Shown here piece by piece: positions 23,251 through 36,724 of a stretch of DNA of 64,000 bases. This DNA comes from Viola odorata (Eukaryota > Streptophyta > Magnoliopsida > Malpighiales > Violaceae): positions 16,939,569 to 17,003,568 of the forward strand of contig OY829545.1 of NCBI GenBank assembly GCA_963691705.1, written 5' to 3'. Every line of letters starts with the position of its first letter. Position 1 is the stretch's first letter. The notes beneath the pieces were generated by a model. The model was not told where the DNA came from. It did not search any database and saw only the letters and a list, made by a program, of their open reading frames with translations. A program made the translations under genes and the position numbers.

Positions 23251-26200
23251 TTACTCAACAGTTAATGGAACAGACTCGGCCTGAAAATGTTGCAAGAAAA
23301 TGCATCAGAAATGAAACAAAACGACATTTGTTCGAGCATGGTGATCAGAGCTATCGATAGATACTTACCAATTTACGGTACTTGAGGGCATAGAACATTT
23401 CAAGGTAGCGTCGGCTCTCACGACGATCAAGATTGGATACATGTTTCCAGAACCCATAAACTCCAGTGAGGGTCAACAGCCTCTGGGAGTAAATCTTCCA
23501 GGTATACCTATGAAGCATAACATGTAATAGAATAGTCAGCAGATGTCATTGAAACAACCTGTAGTAATGATAATAAACGAAGGCATTTCACTTACTTCTC
23601 CTCAATGCGCTCCAGACCTCCGTGGGACATCTTGGTCCAGTGACTCGGATCAGTTTTGGCCTTCTCGAAAAAGTCAGCAATGAGTTCAGCAGCCTGTTCG
23701 CCATGGTAAGGGTCAATGTGGAAGCCAGATTTTCCATGAACAATAATCTCAGCAGGGCCACCATTGCAAGTGGCAAAGGTTGGCAAGCCACATGACATGG
23801 CCTCAACAACAGTCAATCCAAATGCCTCATATATAGCAGGCTGCACAAAAGCTCCCTTTGTGTCACAAATGTATCGATAGAGCTCTCCATTCCTCACACG
23901 ATTCATCTGAGATGAAATCCACCTGAACTGTCCATTCAAGTTGTACTGCTCTATCAATTCATGCATTTTTTTCATCTCTGCTTGCTCTTCAAGATCCTTG
24001 GACTCCTTCCTTCGATCACCACCGACAACCACAAGATTAGCCAATTCGCGAAGCCTGGTATTCTTTCCGTACCATTCTACAAGACCACTTAAATTCTTAA
24101 CTCTGTCCAGCCTTGCCATGGTGAATAAAATTGGCTTGCTATGGTCGTTTAGTACACACCTGGAGAATAATAACCGATAATATATTAATCATTCAAGCGA
24201 CTATTCCAAATGTCAACATGAAAAGTTACAGTGAGGACATAAAAGAGAGGAATCTCACAAGTGTTCTTCGTTCTCAACAGGGCTGTACAGGAGCTCCTCG
24301 ATTTCTTGATGGAAAGAGGTCAACCTACGTTCTGTCTCAGTATAGGGGAAGTATATAGTATCATCTGCACCGGGTGACACAATGTTGAATTTCGGGTCAA
24401 AGACATCAATACCATGAACAACTCGGTAAAGGCCAGGGAGAGTAAAAGCAGTGTGGCTCTCGTATTGTCCGACAGTGTCTTTGCTGTAATGTTGTAATAG
24501 TAACAATGATAAGTATCATAAAGAATGAAGAGATTCTGCAAAACCAGAAAAGTAAGATTAAGAGGGATGAAGTATCACCTTCCAGCAATCTCTTGGAATG
24601 TGCTGGTAATAATGAAATCTGTATGATTCATGGCAAAAAGATCAGCTGTGAACTGGCAGGAGAAGTGATACTTCTCATCAAACTTCTTCCAGTAGATGTC
24701 CGAATCTGGATACTTTGTTTTCTCCAGAGCGTGAGCGATGGTACACTGCAAAACAAGGCAAAACATGAGATTTCTGATGAAAAGCAGATGGGTAAGAAGT
24801 AAGAACAAGGCTAGATGTTATTTCTGGCTCAGAACAAACCTCTGTAACTCCTAATTTATGAGCAAGTAAAGAAGCAACAATGTTTCCATCACTGTAATTT
24901 CCAATGATCAGATCAGGTTTGCCCTGAAACTCCTTTGAAATTGCAGTAGCAACATCCTGAATCAAAGTAGACAATGTTTAAGCCAACAAGAATCATATTC
25001 AAGCTGCGAATAAGGATAGTTTTGAGGAAATAAGGAATGTCATCTGTTAAATCAAATACTTTACCTCGGTGTAAGTCTCCAAGTATGGCCAGACCTCGAA
25101 TCGTGAGATCCATTTCCTCACAATCCCCTTTTCAGTTCTAAAAGGAACTCGGAGGATATCTGAATGCTCCGTTCCATAGACCTTCTCCAGGCGTTGGCCG
25201 CAAGTGGTTCCCACTGCATCAGGGAGAAGTCGAGTAATCTGCAAAAAGGTAAAGCATCAAAGGGTGAAAAAGTCACAAGATCTGGAATAAACTGGCATGA
25301 ATATACAGTAAAGCTTCAGAAGGCCTACAATGAGAATACGGGGTTTGATATCAAGTCCTTGCTGCTTGATACGAAGAAGCATCTCAGTCTCCAAAGCACG
25401 AACTTGATCCAAGATATACACAACCTAAATGACAAACCATGCAAACAAGAGCATTTAGAGCTTCACTCAAGTGTACCACCTATTGAAAGATGCAGTGGGA
25501 AAGGCTTGCGAGTTCAACCTGGCCTCCAGTGTCGGGATAGCCCAAAACATTGTCCTGTGCAAAGTATCCATGAGGAGACATAATCACAACATTGAAGACC
25601 ATTGGGATTCTACCAAGGAATGTCTCGAGAGTGCAGGGATCTGGAGCCTCAAGAAGATCCAGCAGAAGCCGGATCATCTCAAGAACACGCTCAGCAGTGT
25701 CACCCCATCCTCTCTCCAACCCAATCTCCTGGAACTTGTGCTCAAACTGAGTGTAAGGAGTCTCGAGCGGCAATGCAGTCAGGTACTCCTCTGCCTTCCT
25801 CAGAACATAGTGCAGAGAGTTCAGGTTCCCAATTCTGTCGTTCAGCATCATACTCTGCACAGAAAATGCAATAAAACGTTAGATTAGAGGTTCGAACAAT
25901 GGATTATGTTGAGATCATAAATATTCACTTAAATGCAAGAAAATAGTGTATACCTTGCCCTTGTGGCAGTGAACTTTCAGGAACTCGAGAAGAGGGTGCA
26001 GGCTCTCCTTATCATGGAACAATTTTGCCGAGAGATGGCGGTTAAGGAACTCCACACCATTACCAATGTACTTCGAAAGTGTAGGGCGGGGGAAAGAAGC
26101 ATTGAATGGTTCGAAGTCCAGCTCGAGTACGAAGTTGCCATTGGAGCTGTATCATATCAAACAATAGTATAAAGATACACACCACATATAGCAAACAAAG

Positions 26201-26868
26201 AAACCGATTAGAGTAAAAACATCCCCAAATCGAAACTCCTAGTTACCTTCCATCGACAAGTTCCTCCTTGAAGTGCAGGTACTCAGCAACACGCAGCTCC
26301 TCGACAAAAAGAGCATGAACATTCACCCTAATGTACTCCCAAACGCCAGGCCTTGGGCGCACTGCAAGGGCAACCCATGGAGGCAGAACAATTGCTTCCT
26401 AAACCCACAAAATCGAGAAAAATGAGTAAGGATAACCCTTAAACACTCAAGATTTTGAAGAAAAACAGAACACGGAAAATGCAAGTGGGATTGATCAAAG
26501 ATCACCTGTGCAGCTCTCAGAACTTCAGCAAACACACCACCAGCTAACTTCTTCCTGTTCTCTTCAGGAAGGGCCTCGAACTCAGCCACAATCTGATGGT
26601 GCTGAAGAATACCCTTACCCTTACCATCAATCCTACAGTTTCAAAAGTACAACAACCAAAATATCAAAAACATAATTGTCCTAAAAACATTTTCACTCAA
26701 AAATAAGACAGCAACAAACAACCATGTAATCACTCCAAAAATCAAAAGGCTTAAAACAATTATGGGTTACCTTGTGAGTAAGGCGACAATTTCATTGCGG
26801 TGAGCGGACAGAGTCTCATCCAAGCGCTCGCGAATGCTTTGGCTGCGAGTGATCACACGCTCCGCCAT
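23251..26868 (-). CDS. SUS: Sucrose synthase (SUS1 type)
   Basis: Thirteen coding exons on the minus strand: 26868-26771, 26632-26506, 26398-26247, 26146-25954, 25854-25519, 25424-25329, 25238-25065, 24956-24840, 24745-24579, 24483-24259, 24159-23596, 23507-23369 and 23280-23251. They total 2418 nt, or 805 residues, the usual SUS1 length. The enzyme reversibly converts sucrose plus UDP to UDP-glucose and fructose in the cytosol or at the plasma membrane, supplying cell-wall and starch synthesis. The N-terminus [16 protein letters not shown] contains the conserved regulatory phosphoserine site (Ser11). The N-terminal SUS domain runs to about residue 275 and is followed by the GT-B glycosyltransferase half, with [13 protein letters not shown] and [14 protein letters not shown] (the E-x7-E motif). 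The last exon encodes only AESVPLTVE. All key parts are intact. Confidence 0.97.
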
Positions 26869-27810
26869 GGCGAATCACAAAATCTTGAAGAAAAATGCCT
26901 TCAAAATGCAAGAAGAAAGTGTAAGTAACAAAAAGGTAATGAAAAACCCAGCAAGGAACTACACTATATATGTAAGCAAAAATGGATAAAATCACATGAA
27001 AGTCAAAACCCAACCCAGAAGAAAGAAAAAGGAAAACACAAAAATTGTTGTTGAGTTGTTTCTAGAAATTTCAGAACCACTAGCGCACCACCCACACCAA
27101 CCACTTAATTTAACAATTGATTTAAAGAACATATGTGGCTGAACTAAGATTATATTACTCTTAAATAATGATGCAAAATATAAAAATGCTAAAAAATATC
27201 CGCTGGTCATTCTGCCAAACATGAAGCTCAGTCTCAGTATCAACAATGGGTTCTTTCTTTCTATTTTGACCAAAATCAATTAATGGGTTCTTATTAAAAG
27301 ATCTGCATGTTAAAGAAGCAAGCTGGATTTCATTTTGTTCTTTTTTTATGTTTAGTATATTAAAATCAACTCAAACACACAGCATGGGGAGAAATCCCAG
27401 CAAACAGAGAAAAATCTTGGTTGACCACAGAAAAATTCAAGAAAAGAAGCTTGTCCCTAGGAAAAGTAGGAGATTTTAACATGCAGCAAAAGAAATCAGC
27501 ACCATAACATGGCCATTTTATTTTTCTAATTATTTGTGCTAGTAATGATGATGACTCCAAGTCTCCCATCAATTTACAGAAATACCATGATCCCCTTTCT
27601 TTCCTTCATTTTTTCGCCTAGCAAGGCCTAAATGATCAATACTAGTGATCAAGCTTAGGCTCAGTAGCTACCAGAACTATGCAGCAACAACAACAAAAAA
27701 ACCAGAGGAAAGGGAAAGTACCTAAGAGAAAATAATAATAATATAAAAAAAATGAAGTAAACGTAATAAACCCAATAAAGAGAATAGGAGGAGAGAACGC
27801 AATGGAGTGA
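26869..27810 (-). promoter_or_regulatory. 5' leader of sucrose synthase with a probable leader intron
   Basis: A candidate splice donor (AG/GTACTT, exon ending at 27722) and an acceptor close to the start codon (TTGAAG, exon starting near 26898) would remove about 0.8 kb of AT-rich sequence from the 5' untranslated region. Leader introns are common in plant SUS genes and often support expression in sink tissue. The boundaries are inferred from splice signals only. Confidence 0.55.
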
Positions 27811-27834
27811 AGAAAAGTGGGGAGGAGTGTGGAA

Positions 27835-27842
27835 ATTTATAG
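27835..27842 (-). promoter_or_regulatory. TATA box of the sucrose synthase gene
   Basis: On the minus strand the sequence reads CTATAAAT and is followed by a pyrimidine-rich stretch (TCCACACTCCTCCCC) typical of a plant leader. Transcription would start about 30 bases further on, near 27805. It is the best core promoter signal between the start codon and the intergenic region. Confidence 0.6.
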
Positions 27843-30800
27843 AGGGGAAATGGCTCTACAAGACCAATAATAAATAATTAAAATAAATAATCAGAAAGGT
27901 GAATGCTTATTTTTTAACTTATATATTTAAAAGCTGGTGGAAAAAGAGAGAAAAAGACAACAAAGCTTGGGATGCGGTAAAAATATGGTTAGTTACTATT
28001 GTCTTTACCTCTGCAAGAACAAACAGGCTCAGTTCAACGGAAGATTAGCAGGGATGAGGGTGCTTTTGTAATTTTGAGAATGTGACGTGTGTACTGTCTA
28101 TGGCACAAAATATGGAAAATGTAGAAAATGTAGAAAATGAAAAAGATTTTGTTATTTTATTGTATACGTGGAGGTTAGATTTGACTGATTTTGAGTCTCT
28201 ATTTATATTTTTATTAGATTAAGTTGTACCAATAAAGATCTTAATAACTCTTGGTATATTAAACAAATATTTTAGTGGGAAATACTATTTTTTTATGTGA
28301 TCTTAATATACTCACTCTGTCCACAAATAAATATTTTTCTGAAACAGTAATTTTCAGTAAAATAAATACTAAAAAGTTAAGTAAAATGTACAGTAATTTT
28401 CAGTAAAAAAATGACAATTATTCGTGGACAGAATGAATATTAAAAAACATATTAGAATATTCTTGGAAATATATCTATACATATATTTAAAAAAAAATTG
28501 TCTAACGCTGTACCCAAGCCAGTGGAAGATGGAAAAAAAGGGTCGAGCCGGTGGATGGTATAGAGTGGGCCCCACCTTTGGATAATGCTGGTGGGCCTGT
28601 GTGGGCTTTGATTATGATCACAAGCAAAGACTTTTTAGGTGGTAAGTTGCTGCTGCTCCTATACATTTTTTTTGGTTACCGTTACATGCAAGAAAATCCG
28701 ACAAGAAACTACGCGTGATAAACAAGAAAAATGCAAACCAACGTAAAAGGAATCTTTTTAAGAATATGCTCGAACTCATGGAGGAAAAATTAGACCTCAA
28801 AGAACCAGATTGGATTATGAAAAGCGGGGAAAATTCTCGCTCATGAATTTTAACGCGACAACTTGCATACCCAATGTGGTTACTAATTTATTGTAAAAAC
28901 TACAAAAATAGAATGGATTAATTACCTTTTAAAGAACTAGAAACGGAGAATCTTGATCAAAGTAAGAAGATGGAAAGAAAAAGAATTGAACGCAAGTAAG
29001 CGCAAGATGAATGCAATGAGAAACTAGATGAGTTTGAAAATGGGATGAGAAGAAATGGGGAAGGAGGAAGTCCTTATATAGTACTTGCACTTGCCTAATT
29101 CCTTGTAGCCTACAATACTTGCAAGTTACAAGTTCAATTTTTCCAATGAAAAAAAAAATTGTACCATTTGATTGACTTGCATTTTCCAAAACGAAAACCA
29201 TGATTACATTACTTGCTACTGTTTTCACCTTCCTGCGGTTTCTAGGCTGCTTTCGCAAAACCGCTTTTGGCTGCTGCTCTTTCCCTGTGGCGTATTTTTT
29301 TAATACACGCGCCCACCACTCTACCCACTCCCTTTCTTTCTTTCGCGAAAACCATTTTTTTAATTTTTAATTTCAAGTCTGGTGGTTTTATGACATAGTG
29401 ACAAGTGTTTTTGGACGAGTAGGTACTGTCTTTTGGATACTCTACACGATACATGCCACCTCATCAGTAAAAGGGTCAATTGGGTGATTTTAAAAAGTTG
29501 GAGAATTTTTTTGCGACAAATGCGAAAAATAGTTAAAACTTACAAATGGTACTACTTTTCTTCACAACGTGATTTGCGGTAATCTATACGAACAAAACTA
29601 CAGATGCTTAGACCTGTGACGTGGGCCCCCATGATTGGTCCAAGCGAACCTGATCCAACTGGATGGCTGATGATGCGTGGGCCCGTAGTGTCAACCTATG
29701 AGAAAAGTGCGAGATAGCGAAATCCGCAGTACCATTGGTTAAATTCCTCACGTCTGACGTGGTTTCATGTTTGACGTGGCATCATCCACTAACTAGTTGC
29801 CTAATAGACTTAATCGATCATCGGTTACTTGTTGGTAGAAAAGAGATAATTAAATTGTAAAAGGAAATAATTCAAGTAATTAATTAATACTCCAGCTGCT
29901 ATTTAAGTATTGTGAAATGTGAAAAACTAGTGGCTTACCAGATTAGGTACTTGTGGTATTTTATTTTGGCGGTGGTTATTATTTAATTCTTAAGATGATA
30001 CGTTGTGGTATTATTTATTTAAATCTTGACGGTGAGATTGTTAGCTAGATCCATCAATGGCTGGTAATTAATTAAATTTATTTAGTGTTTGCAGGTTTCA
30101 TTTTCTTATTTATTTAAAAAAATAAAAGAAGAAGAAAAACAGGCAATCGAGTTTTTTACGAGACATTCAGAAATTAAAATTGGACTTAATCCCAGTAGCT
30201 CGAGACAAAATTACAAATAGAGACTTGGTCCATTTTGGTTTTCTTTCTTTATTCCCACTTGTACTCACCTTTCAAAATTAGAGGGAGCCATCACCCTTCA
30301 AAATTTTCAATTTTTTTTATAATAGTCCCTAAAATTCTAATTTATTATTTTTAAATACTTCACATTTGGTCCTAGAATTATTTATTTGACTCCTCATAAA
30401 GTGTAAATTGTTGGAGTAAATAATTATATAAATATATAACAAAATAAGTATTGACTTTCAAGGATATATTGATGCGTGTACGCATTAATATTTCCCAACA
30501 TTCCTGGCATGAGCTAAATTCATATATTTGGCTGATGACTGAATTTAAAATATTTAATATTAATTTTGTATGGATAAGGTTATTATCTTGCTCATCTAAT
30601 AATTAAAACTATACGCATGTATAATATATATAGAACATTATAATTAAGAATTTTTGTTAGTTCGAGTAATAATGCATAGGTGCTGATGTTATTTATACTA
30701 CAAGGTGATTAAAAGGCAATTATTAGATTATATTATGATTCATAGTCGGGGAGTAGTTTTGGATATCCTCTCGTATCTATCAATTTAGTACCATTTTAGT

Positions 30801-31360
30801 ATAGATTTCAAACTCGAATCGCTTCATTGTATCTTTATGTATAAAAAGGAAGAGAAAAAAAAAATTCATTGTAAGAAAAATTATATAGTATGTGACATTT
30901 TTCATTTTGATGTAGTTAGTTAAATTGCCCGGTAATAAAATAGTTATACGATTCTTCAACTACAATCCAAAAATCTCGTGACGAGGAACAAATTAATACG
31001 GAGACATTGGAGAGAAGAGTGCACTTCATCATTTTCACTTGTAAAAGAAAAGTTTAAAAGAAAAGTTGAAAGAGATATGGTGAGTATGACCCCTATGCGT
31101 AAATCTGAGTTTGTGATTGGTCTTGGTTGCTTATGCAATTGTGGGTACTTTGGTCTGCCTAACACCAAAATTAGCATTAACTTTAACCCACTTGTAAATT
31201 GGAAAGATGCGCCTAAGTACACAGCTAAAAAGGTACCTTATGGACAATATTGTTGTTTCACGAATTAGACATCCAACCCGAAATCGCAAACGACATAATT
31301 GTATACCCCAAAATATATGAATAATTAAGGTAATAGTAGATCTGGATGATGTGCTTTGGC
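27843..31360. other. Upstream regulatory and intergenic DNA, no recognised gene
   Basis: Apart from the small Stowaway-like element at 28311-28437, I see no gene. GT-rich blocks near 29600-29780 contain several 'acgtgg' and 'tgacgtgg' motifs (G-box/ACGT-core-like), but there is no adjacent gene to assign them to. The open frame at 30978-31268 (96 codons, plus) has Cys-rich GLGCLCNCGYFG and matches no family I know, so it may be chance or a transposon relic. Confidence 0.45.
28311..28437. mobile_element. Stowaway-like MITE, diverged (127 bp)
   Basis: The left end CTCACTCTGTCCACAAATAA and the right end TTATTCGTGGACAGAATGAA form inverted repeats like the Stowaway consensus (CTCCCTCCGT...). TA dinucleotides flank both sides, the Tc1/mariner target duplication. 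The interior contains two copies of 'acagtaattttcagtaaaa'. No coding capacity. Confidence 0.65.
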
Positions 31361-31800
31361 CTTAGGCTAGCTAGCTGTAAGTTCAGTTCAATTCGGTCCG
31401 ATTTCTTTTAAAACGTAAAGTAGAGAATCGGACCAAACTTAAAATAAACAGTTTGATCCGATTCTCTATCTCTAAAAAATAAAACTGAATCGAGAACCCA
31501 ACCTGTTTCACATGTGTGCGGGGGCGCGCTTTAAATATTATATATATACACACATATATAAAATACTTACCTTGATTCTAATGGCTAGAAATGTGGGTTC
31601 AAAACTTATTAGCCACCTCTTTTTTTAACAAAACCAATAAAAATATATACGGGTTAGAATCGAAACCGTTTATTTAAGACCGAACCAAACCGTAAACCGT
31701 TAAAAAACGGTTCAGTCTAATTCTCTAATTCCGAAACCCTTAAATTTCCGATTCGATTTAATTTTCTCCAAAAGTTAACTCCTAACGAGCTAGATTGTTG
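31361..31800. mobile_element. Degenerate hAT-like non-autonomous element
   Basis: The block has repeated subterminal motifs in both orientations (aattcggtccgatt, gaatcggacc, aaccgtaaaccg, acggttcag, ccgattcgattt), like the CCGGTTC arrays of the hAT element at 2443-3760. Ends are decayed and I found no clean target duplication. A weak tRNA-like B box (GGGTTCAAAAC) lies near 31590. Confidence 0.4.
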
Positions 31801-34647
31801 CCATAACATAATTAGTACAACCTAACCAACACACAGATTGCAATAATTACAAGAAGATATTGCTACATTTGCAAACTATCCTTATTCTATTCAAATCGTC
31901 ATGTGATCACTGATCACTGCTTTATGTAATAGATTGAGGTTTAAAATAAACATCAAAATATTAATTTGCGTTGGTTTAATAGTTCTTATATACACTCGTT
32001 AACCTGTTCTGATTTGATACTTTTTACACGTGCTAGTTAAAAAGTCTGTCACCACGACTCCGTTTCAGAACTAAATCAAACACTTCACTACCGAATCAAA
32101 ATTTTCAGAAACCAAAATAAGGGGGAAGCTCATAAGTATGCTTTTAATAGAATATCACCACTAATGATGCGTCGTATAACTATAGGATGTAACAAATCTA
32201 TTTTAAGTAAAACAGACAATAACAAATGGGTGATGGCACAAAAGGTGGTTTTAACAATATTTGATGGTTTTAAGGTCAATGCATTAGTGGGTTTCCGCGT
32301 ATTGTTCAAGCAAGAATATGGACCGATTAAAATTAAAATAACAACAATTGATGGTTTTTTAGAATGGCTCATTAAGAATTGTTGGGTCATTTTACAAACT
32401 TCTCTTATTTAAGTTTTTATTTTCTAATTTTCCATTTTCCAATTGTAGTAAAAAAAATTACATACAAAAATCACAACCCAAAATAAGAGAGGATAAGATT
32501 CAAACTCTCGACTATTTTGTCAGAAAAACTATGATATCATATCAAGAAATCGTCATAACTTTCACAAGTCCATAATTTTGTTAGTTTACAAAGATGTTTC
32601 CATTAAGTTAGGTGCGAGTATTCTCTATTGAGTTTATCTAGTTTAAAATAAATAAATAAGTTAGTAAATCAACTTAATTTAAAATTAAAAGATCAAATTA
32701 TAGAGAAATTAAGAAGTATGACCCAAGCAATCATCATATCAAACACAATCAATTTAGTGAATGATTTAAATGTATCATGCAAATGATCAAACTATCCCTT
32801 TCAATAAATTACTACGCAACAACAAAACATTGGCCATTTTAGCTTTTTAAGTGATGAGATTATAGAATAAATTACATTATTTATTTATAAAAATTCATTC
32901 GAATGTGAAATTATTAATGCATTAAACTTGGGCATTGTTTTTGTTGGCTCCTTCTTTAAGCTATACATCGGCCGCTACTTATAGTCACTGTAATTATTTT
33001 ACCTACCTATTACTCAATAATACTTGTTTGAGTAAAAAAGCCGCAAACAGTGCACCCACAAGGTCAATGCGATCCTTTTTCTTTTCTTTTTTACAGTTTG
33101 TTGTTGGTGACGTGTCCTATTTAACGGCCTTGAAATTGACCCCCAAATCATCAATCTCACGAGTTAAACCATCACTATCAAGCCACTAAACCATGATGAT
33201 GCCATATACTAATTACTATATCAAGTTGTTTGTTAACTCGAAAATGATATTGTATAATTAATTTTGGTTAATTGCATTAACTGTGCCATTAATCCGAAGT
33301 AATTAATGTTGTAAATCCGAAGTAACTCCAACTAGAGATCACCTTCATACATTAATTTTAATTAGCTTAATTTGATGATCTAGATCTGAGAGTTAGGCAT
33401 TTAATTATGAGTATTTCTATTACAAGAAATACTTGTAGGAATGATGTAGTTGAGATGACGAGGATTCGACTAGTTTCGCTCAAAATTTCGTATTTAAACA
33501 TTAAGGGGAAACAACTGCTTTGAAATACCCAATAATATCATTTATTTTAACTCTTAGTGATCCAGAATAAGAACCCGCAAAGAGTTCTTATAATGAGAGT
33601 CCAGATTATTTGGACCCAACAACCCATTTTCTAATTCAGGTGCACAAAATCATTTGCAATTGTATTTCCTCCTTTTTTTTGGTGAGAAAAAAAAGGTGTT
33701 ATACACAGCAATTCTAAAATTTAAAGAATCTTTCTAACTTGTAGCTTCTTTTTTTAATCTTTTTTCCAAAATTTAGGAAAAATAAAAAAAAACAGCATGT
33801 TTATTGATTTCTTTTCCATCATAGAATTTAAGCCAAAAAAGTTGACAGAAGATGTCGTGAAACTTTGGAATTAGGCTGATGTGGTCACTTTCCCTCTGAT
33901 GTACTTATGAGTAATAAGGCATTCTGCCATTAGAAAACTACAGCTGAAATAGAAAAGGTGTCAATGAGCTATATTTACATATTGTTAGATTATCATCTTC
34001 ATATTTATAAAGAAGATATTAGATTAGGTTAAAGGGCTAGTTTAGGTTTTTGAAGTATTTTACTTCTCAAATTGATTTGCAGTTCCTTTTGATGAGAATT
34101 CAGTCAGAAATTGCTGCATTTATTGTTATGATAACAACTTCTCTTCTACCTTTAATTTTTGTCCCCTGATGGAGAAATGCAAAAGCATTTTTGGTATGTT
34201 AACATATAACAAGAATCCAGTACAGTAGAGTTATAAATACTGTTTTATCTGATTGGTACCCAGCTGATGCTGCTATCTTCCTATCACCAAAATTAATTAG
34301 CTAATCAAATAATGGTGCTTGGATGCTAGTTGAACAGATGAGGAAATTGCATTTATTTTCTAAATTATCATTGAATGCTGGGACAATTGCACCTATATGT
34401 ACACATGGACTGCCCATATCTGCACTGGTCCCATGAAATTTTCTGATTGAGTCTCATATCTGACTTTCACTATTTCGTTTTCCCTTAAACTTAGTTCAAA
34501 GTTTCACATACAAAATGCTTTTTGGGCATAAAAGGGTTTGCTGCATCTTTTTCTTTTGTTGTTGTTTTTTCAGCAGTGAAAAGCCTACATGTGGAGTGTT
34601 TTTTATTGGATGAAGCTGAGTTTAAAAGGTTCTGCTATTGTTTGCAG
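31801..34647. other. Intergenic AT-rich DNA
   Basis: No recognised gene. The open frame at 32164-32412 (82 codons) has no family I can name. From roughly 34000 the sequence looks like a plant intron (T-rich, ending TTGTTTGCAG at 34647) leading into the RPT5 fragment, so several hundred bases here may have come with that fragment. A segment near 32486-32545 has a weak tRNA-like or retroelement look but no defined ends. Confidence 0.4.
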
Positions 34648-34735
34648 TGAAGTAAGTGGAGATAGAGAGGTCCAGACGACCATGTTGGAGTTGCTGAATC
34701 AGCTGGATGGTTTTAGCAGCGACGATTATGCATGA
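34648..34735 (+). pseudogene. RPT5: Fragment of a 26S proteasome regulatory ATPase (RPT5-like) exon
   Basis: Directly after an intact acceptor (TTTGCAG) the sequence reads, in frame, [20 protein letters not shown] then GFSSDDYA and a stop. The first 27 residues match the AAA-ATPase region just after the Walker B area of RPT5/TBP1-type subunits. Family members have R in place of the first T and continue with an arginine finger and sensor region. Here similarity stops abruptly after SSDD. No other exons are nearby, so this is a captured gene piece and not a decayed full gene. The retained intron side shows the copy was made from DNA, not RNA. Confidence 0.75.
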
Positions 34736-34793
34736 TTTTCCTTTTCGGTTCATTGAATAGGTGAGAATTAGAAAATTATTGTTTTTTTCGTTA

Positions 34794-34830
34794 AGATTTG
34801 CACGTAGTGAGTAAAACTACATGCAAATCT
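34794..34830. repeat. Short hairpin (14-bp stem, 9-base loop)
   Basis: AGATTTGCACGTAG and CTACATGCAAATCT are inverted copies with one mismatch, separated by TGAGTAAAA. The hairpin lies about 60 bases after the end of the RPT5 fragment. A 3' hairpin near a captured gene fragment is typical of Helitrons, but the expected CTRR end just after it is not evident. Confidence 0.55.
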
Positions 34831-35214
34831 GATTGTTTTAAGGTCTACAATAGGAAAAGGATAAGATATAAATCATGCAAGATGAAACACCTTGTAGAAT
34901 TAATTTGACTTCCGATTGCTGGTCTTCGTTGATAACAGAAATACATGCAATTTTAAATTGAGTACATATGTAATTTGTTTAATGTTTATGCAAGAATTTT
35001 ATTTTTAAATCCGTTTATTTCAATGTAGTATTTGTTTAGAAATTTAAATTCGTAAAATATATAGTATGAAACTTATTAACCGAAAAATCACATCAATAAG
35101 AGCTTATTTTTATAAAAATTTTATTTTAATTTTTTTTAAAGAAAATTGGCATTATAAATGATGAGTACTTAAAAAACCAAAAACCCATATAAAAAAAATA
35201 AAAAATAAAAAATT

Positions 35215-35533
35215 CGGGTCAGACCGCCCTGATCCGAATTCAAACGAGTCAACCCGGTCCAAATTCAAACATGTTGGCATGGCTCACCAACCAGGTGGCT
35301 CGTGCTGACCCGTTTAGACCATATATTTATAAGACCAAAACGGCACCATTTTAATTAATCAGATCAAAATGACGTCGTTTAATTTTAACCAAAACAACGT
35401 CGTTTTTATCCACCTGAAATGATGTCGTTTCGTTTAACGGATCGAATGGGTCGGATCGGCGGATCTAGTCGAATCGTTAATTGACTGGTTAGAAACGAAT
35501 CGGGTTAATTTTGATCCATTTTGACACCCCTAA
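35215..35533. mobile_element. Truncated hAT-like element, right end only
   Basis: The sequence ends TTTTGACACCCCTAA, equal to a TTAGGGGTGTCAAAA end on the other strand and similar to hAT-type ends. Inside are repeated GGGTC/GACCC and 'aacgacgtcgttt' motifs in both orientations. No matching left end was found, so it is probably truncated. Confidence 0.4.
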
Positions 35534-36284
35534 CATTCATAACAAATATATAGTTAATTTGTCAAGTAATTAGGCCTGATCCAGCACATATATTGCTAAA
35601 TTACATGTAGGCTAAAGTATACCATTAATGTCGACTTTCATATCTAAATTAGAATTGACATGAATTTTTTTTTTCATAAAAAAAAAGTGTCGATCACAAG
35701 TCACGACTCACAATAAACTTTAATATTTTCCTTTCTTTTTCTAAAATAATTTAATTAAAAGAAATTCTAAAAACCAATTTACATATTAATTTGCTTTTAA
35801 TTTTTAACTTCCTCCTTTTTTTTCCTATAAGAAACATCTAAATTATGTATTTATTGAATTTTCTATTTACTGATAAATTTGACCTGCATATTTTATTTTT
35901 GTAGGTAGATGAATTTTAGAAGTTTGGGCTTCTAAAACACATGCCGCCCAAGCTCATGCCTTTAGAAGCAGACAAAACCTGTACAATAAGGTAGTGTTTG
36001 GTTGGTGGAATTAAGGAGGAAAGTGACTCGGCAATCTGAGATTCCGAATTTTATTGCGTTTGGTTGCGACAAAGAATCACTCTCCCCTGGAATTCAACTT
36101 TCCTTGACCGCCTTACTTTCCCAAAAATGAGGGAAAGTGATTCCCTAGCTAGGGGGTGGGGAGAGTGATCCCCCTACCGGAAAAATTAATATTTTTTATT
36201 AAATGACATATTTGTCCAAAACTAATTATAAAAAATAACCTAATAAAGCGTCTTTTTTCTTCTCTGTTTTCTAAAATTTCGCCA

Positions 36285-36400
36285 AATTATATTAATTACA
36301 TAAAAATTATAATTAATTACATAAAAATTAGAATAATTACATAAAAATTAGAATAATTACATAAAAATTAGAATAATCACATAAAAATTACATAGTAATG
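36285..36400. repeat. Tandem repeat, about 20 bp x 5
   Basis: Units of 'aattacataaaaattagaat' repeat about five times with minor changes inside the PIF-like element. Confidence 0.75.
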
Positions 36401-36724
36401 ATGTAAATAATAATAAGTAGAAGAAATACGGTTAGGAACGGAAACAAATCATCCCAGAAATCTCGATCCTAGACTTATCTATTGTTGCAGTTATATTTTT
36501 TTGCATTGCTAGAACAATATGTGTCATACTTTGCTATAATTTTCAAGGACTCTAATACGAAAGTTATGTCATTTGTCATTTTTTTAACCTGCAAAAAACC
36601 ATAGTTATAAAACAAACTCATTTGATATTTTGATTGTTGAAAGATACACAATTAAATAGAGAGAAAGTCTTACGTGTTTAGAGGAAACTGTGTAGCACAG
36701 TATATATAGAAAAGAATAATTAGA

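Noticed and set aside
23046..23360. Plus-strand 104-codon ORF
   Set aside because: Overlaps the last intron, last exon and 3' region of sucrose synthase on the opposite strand; no independent support.
25164..25887. Plus-strand ORFs of 138-139 codons
   Set aside because: Antisense shadows of sucrose synthase exons 5-7.
28929..29258. 109-codon minus-strand ORF
   Set aside because: Phe/Leu/Cys-rich without homology; the base composition explains it.
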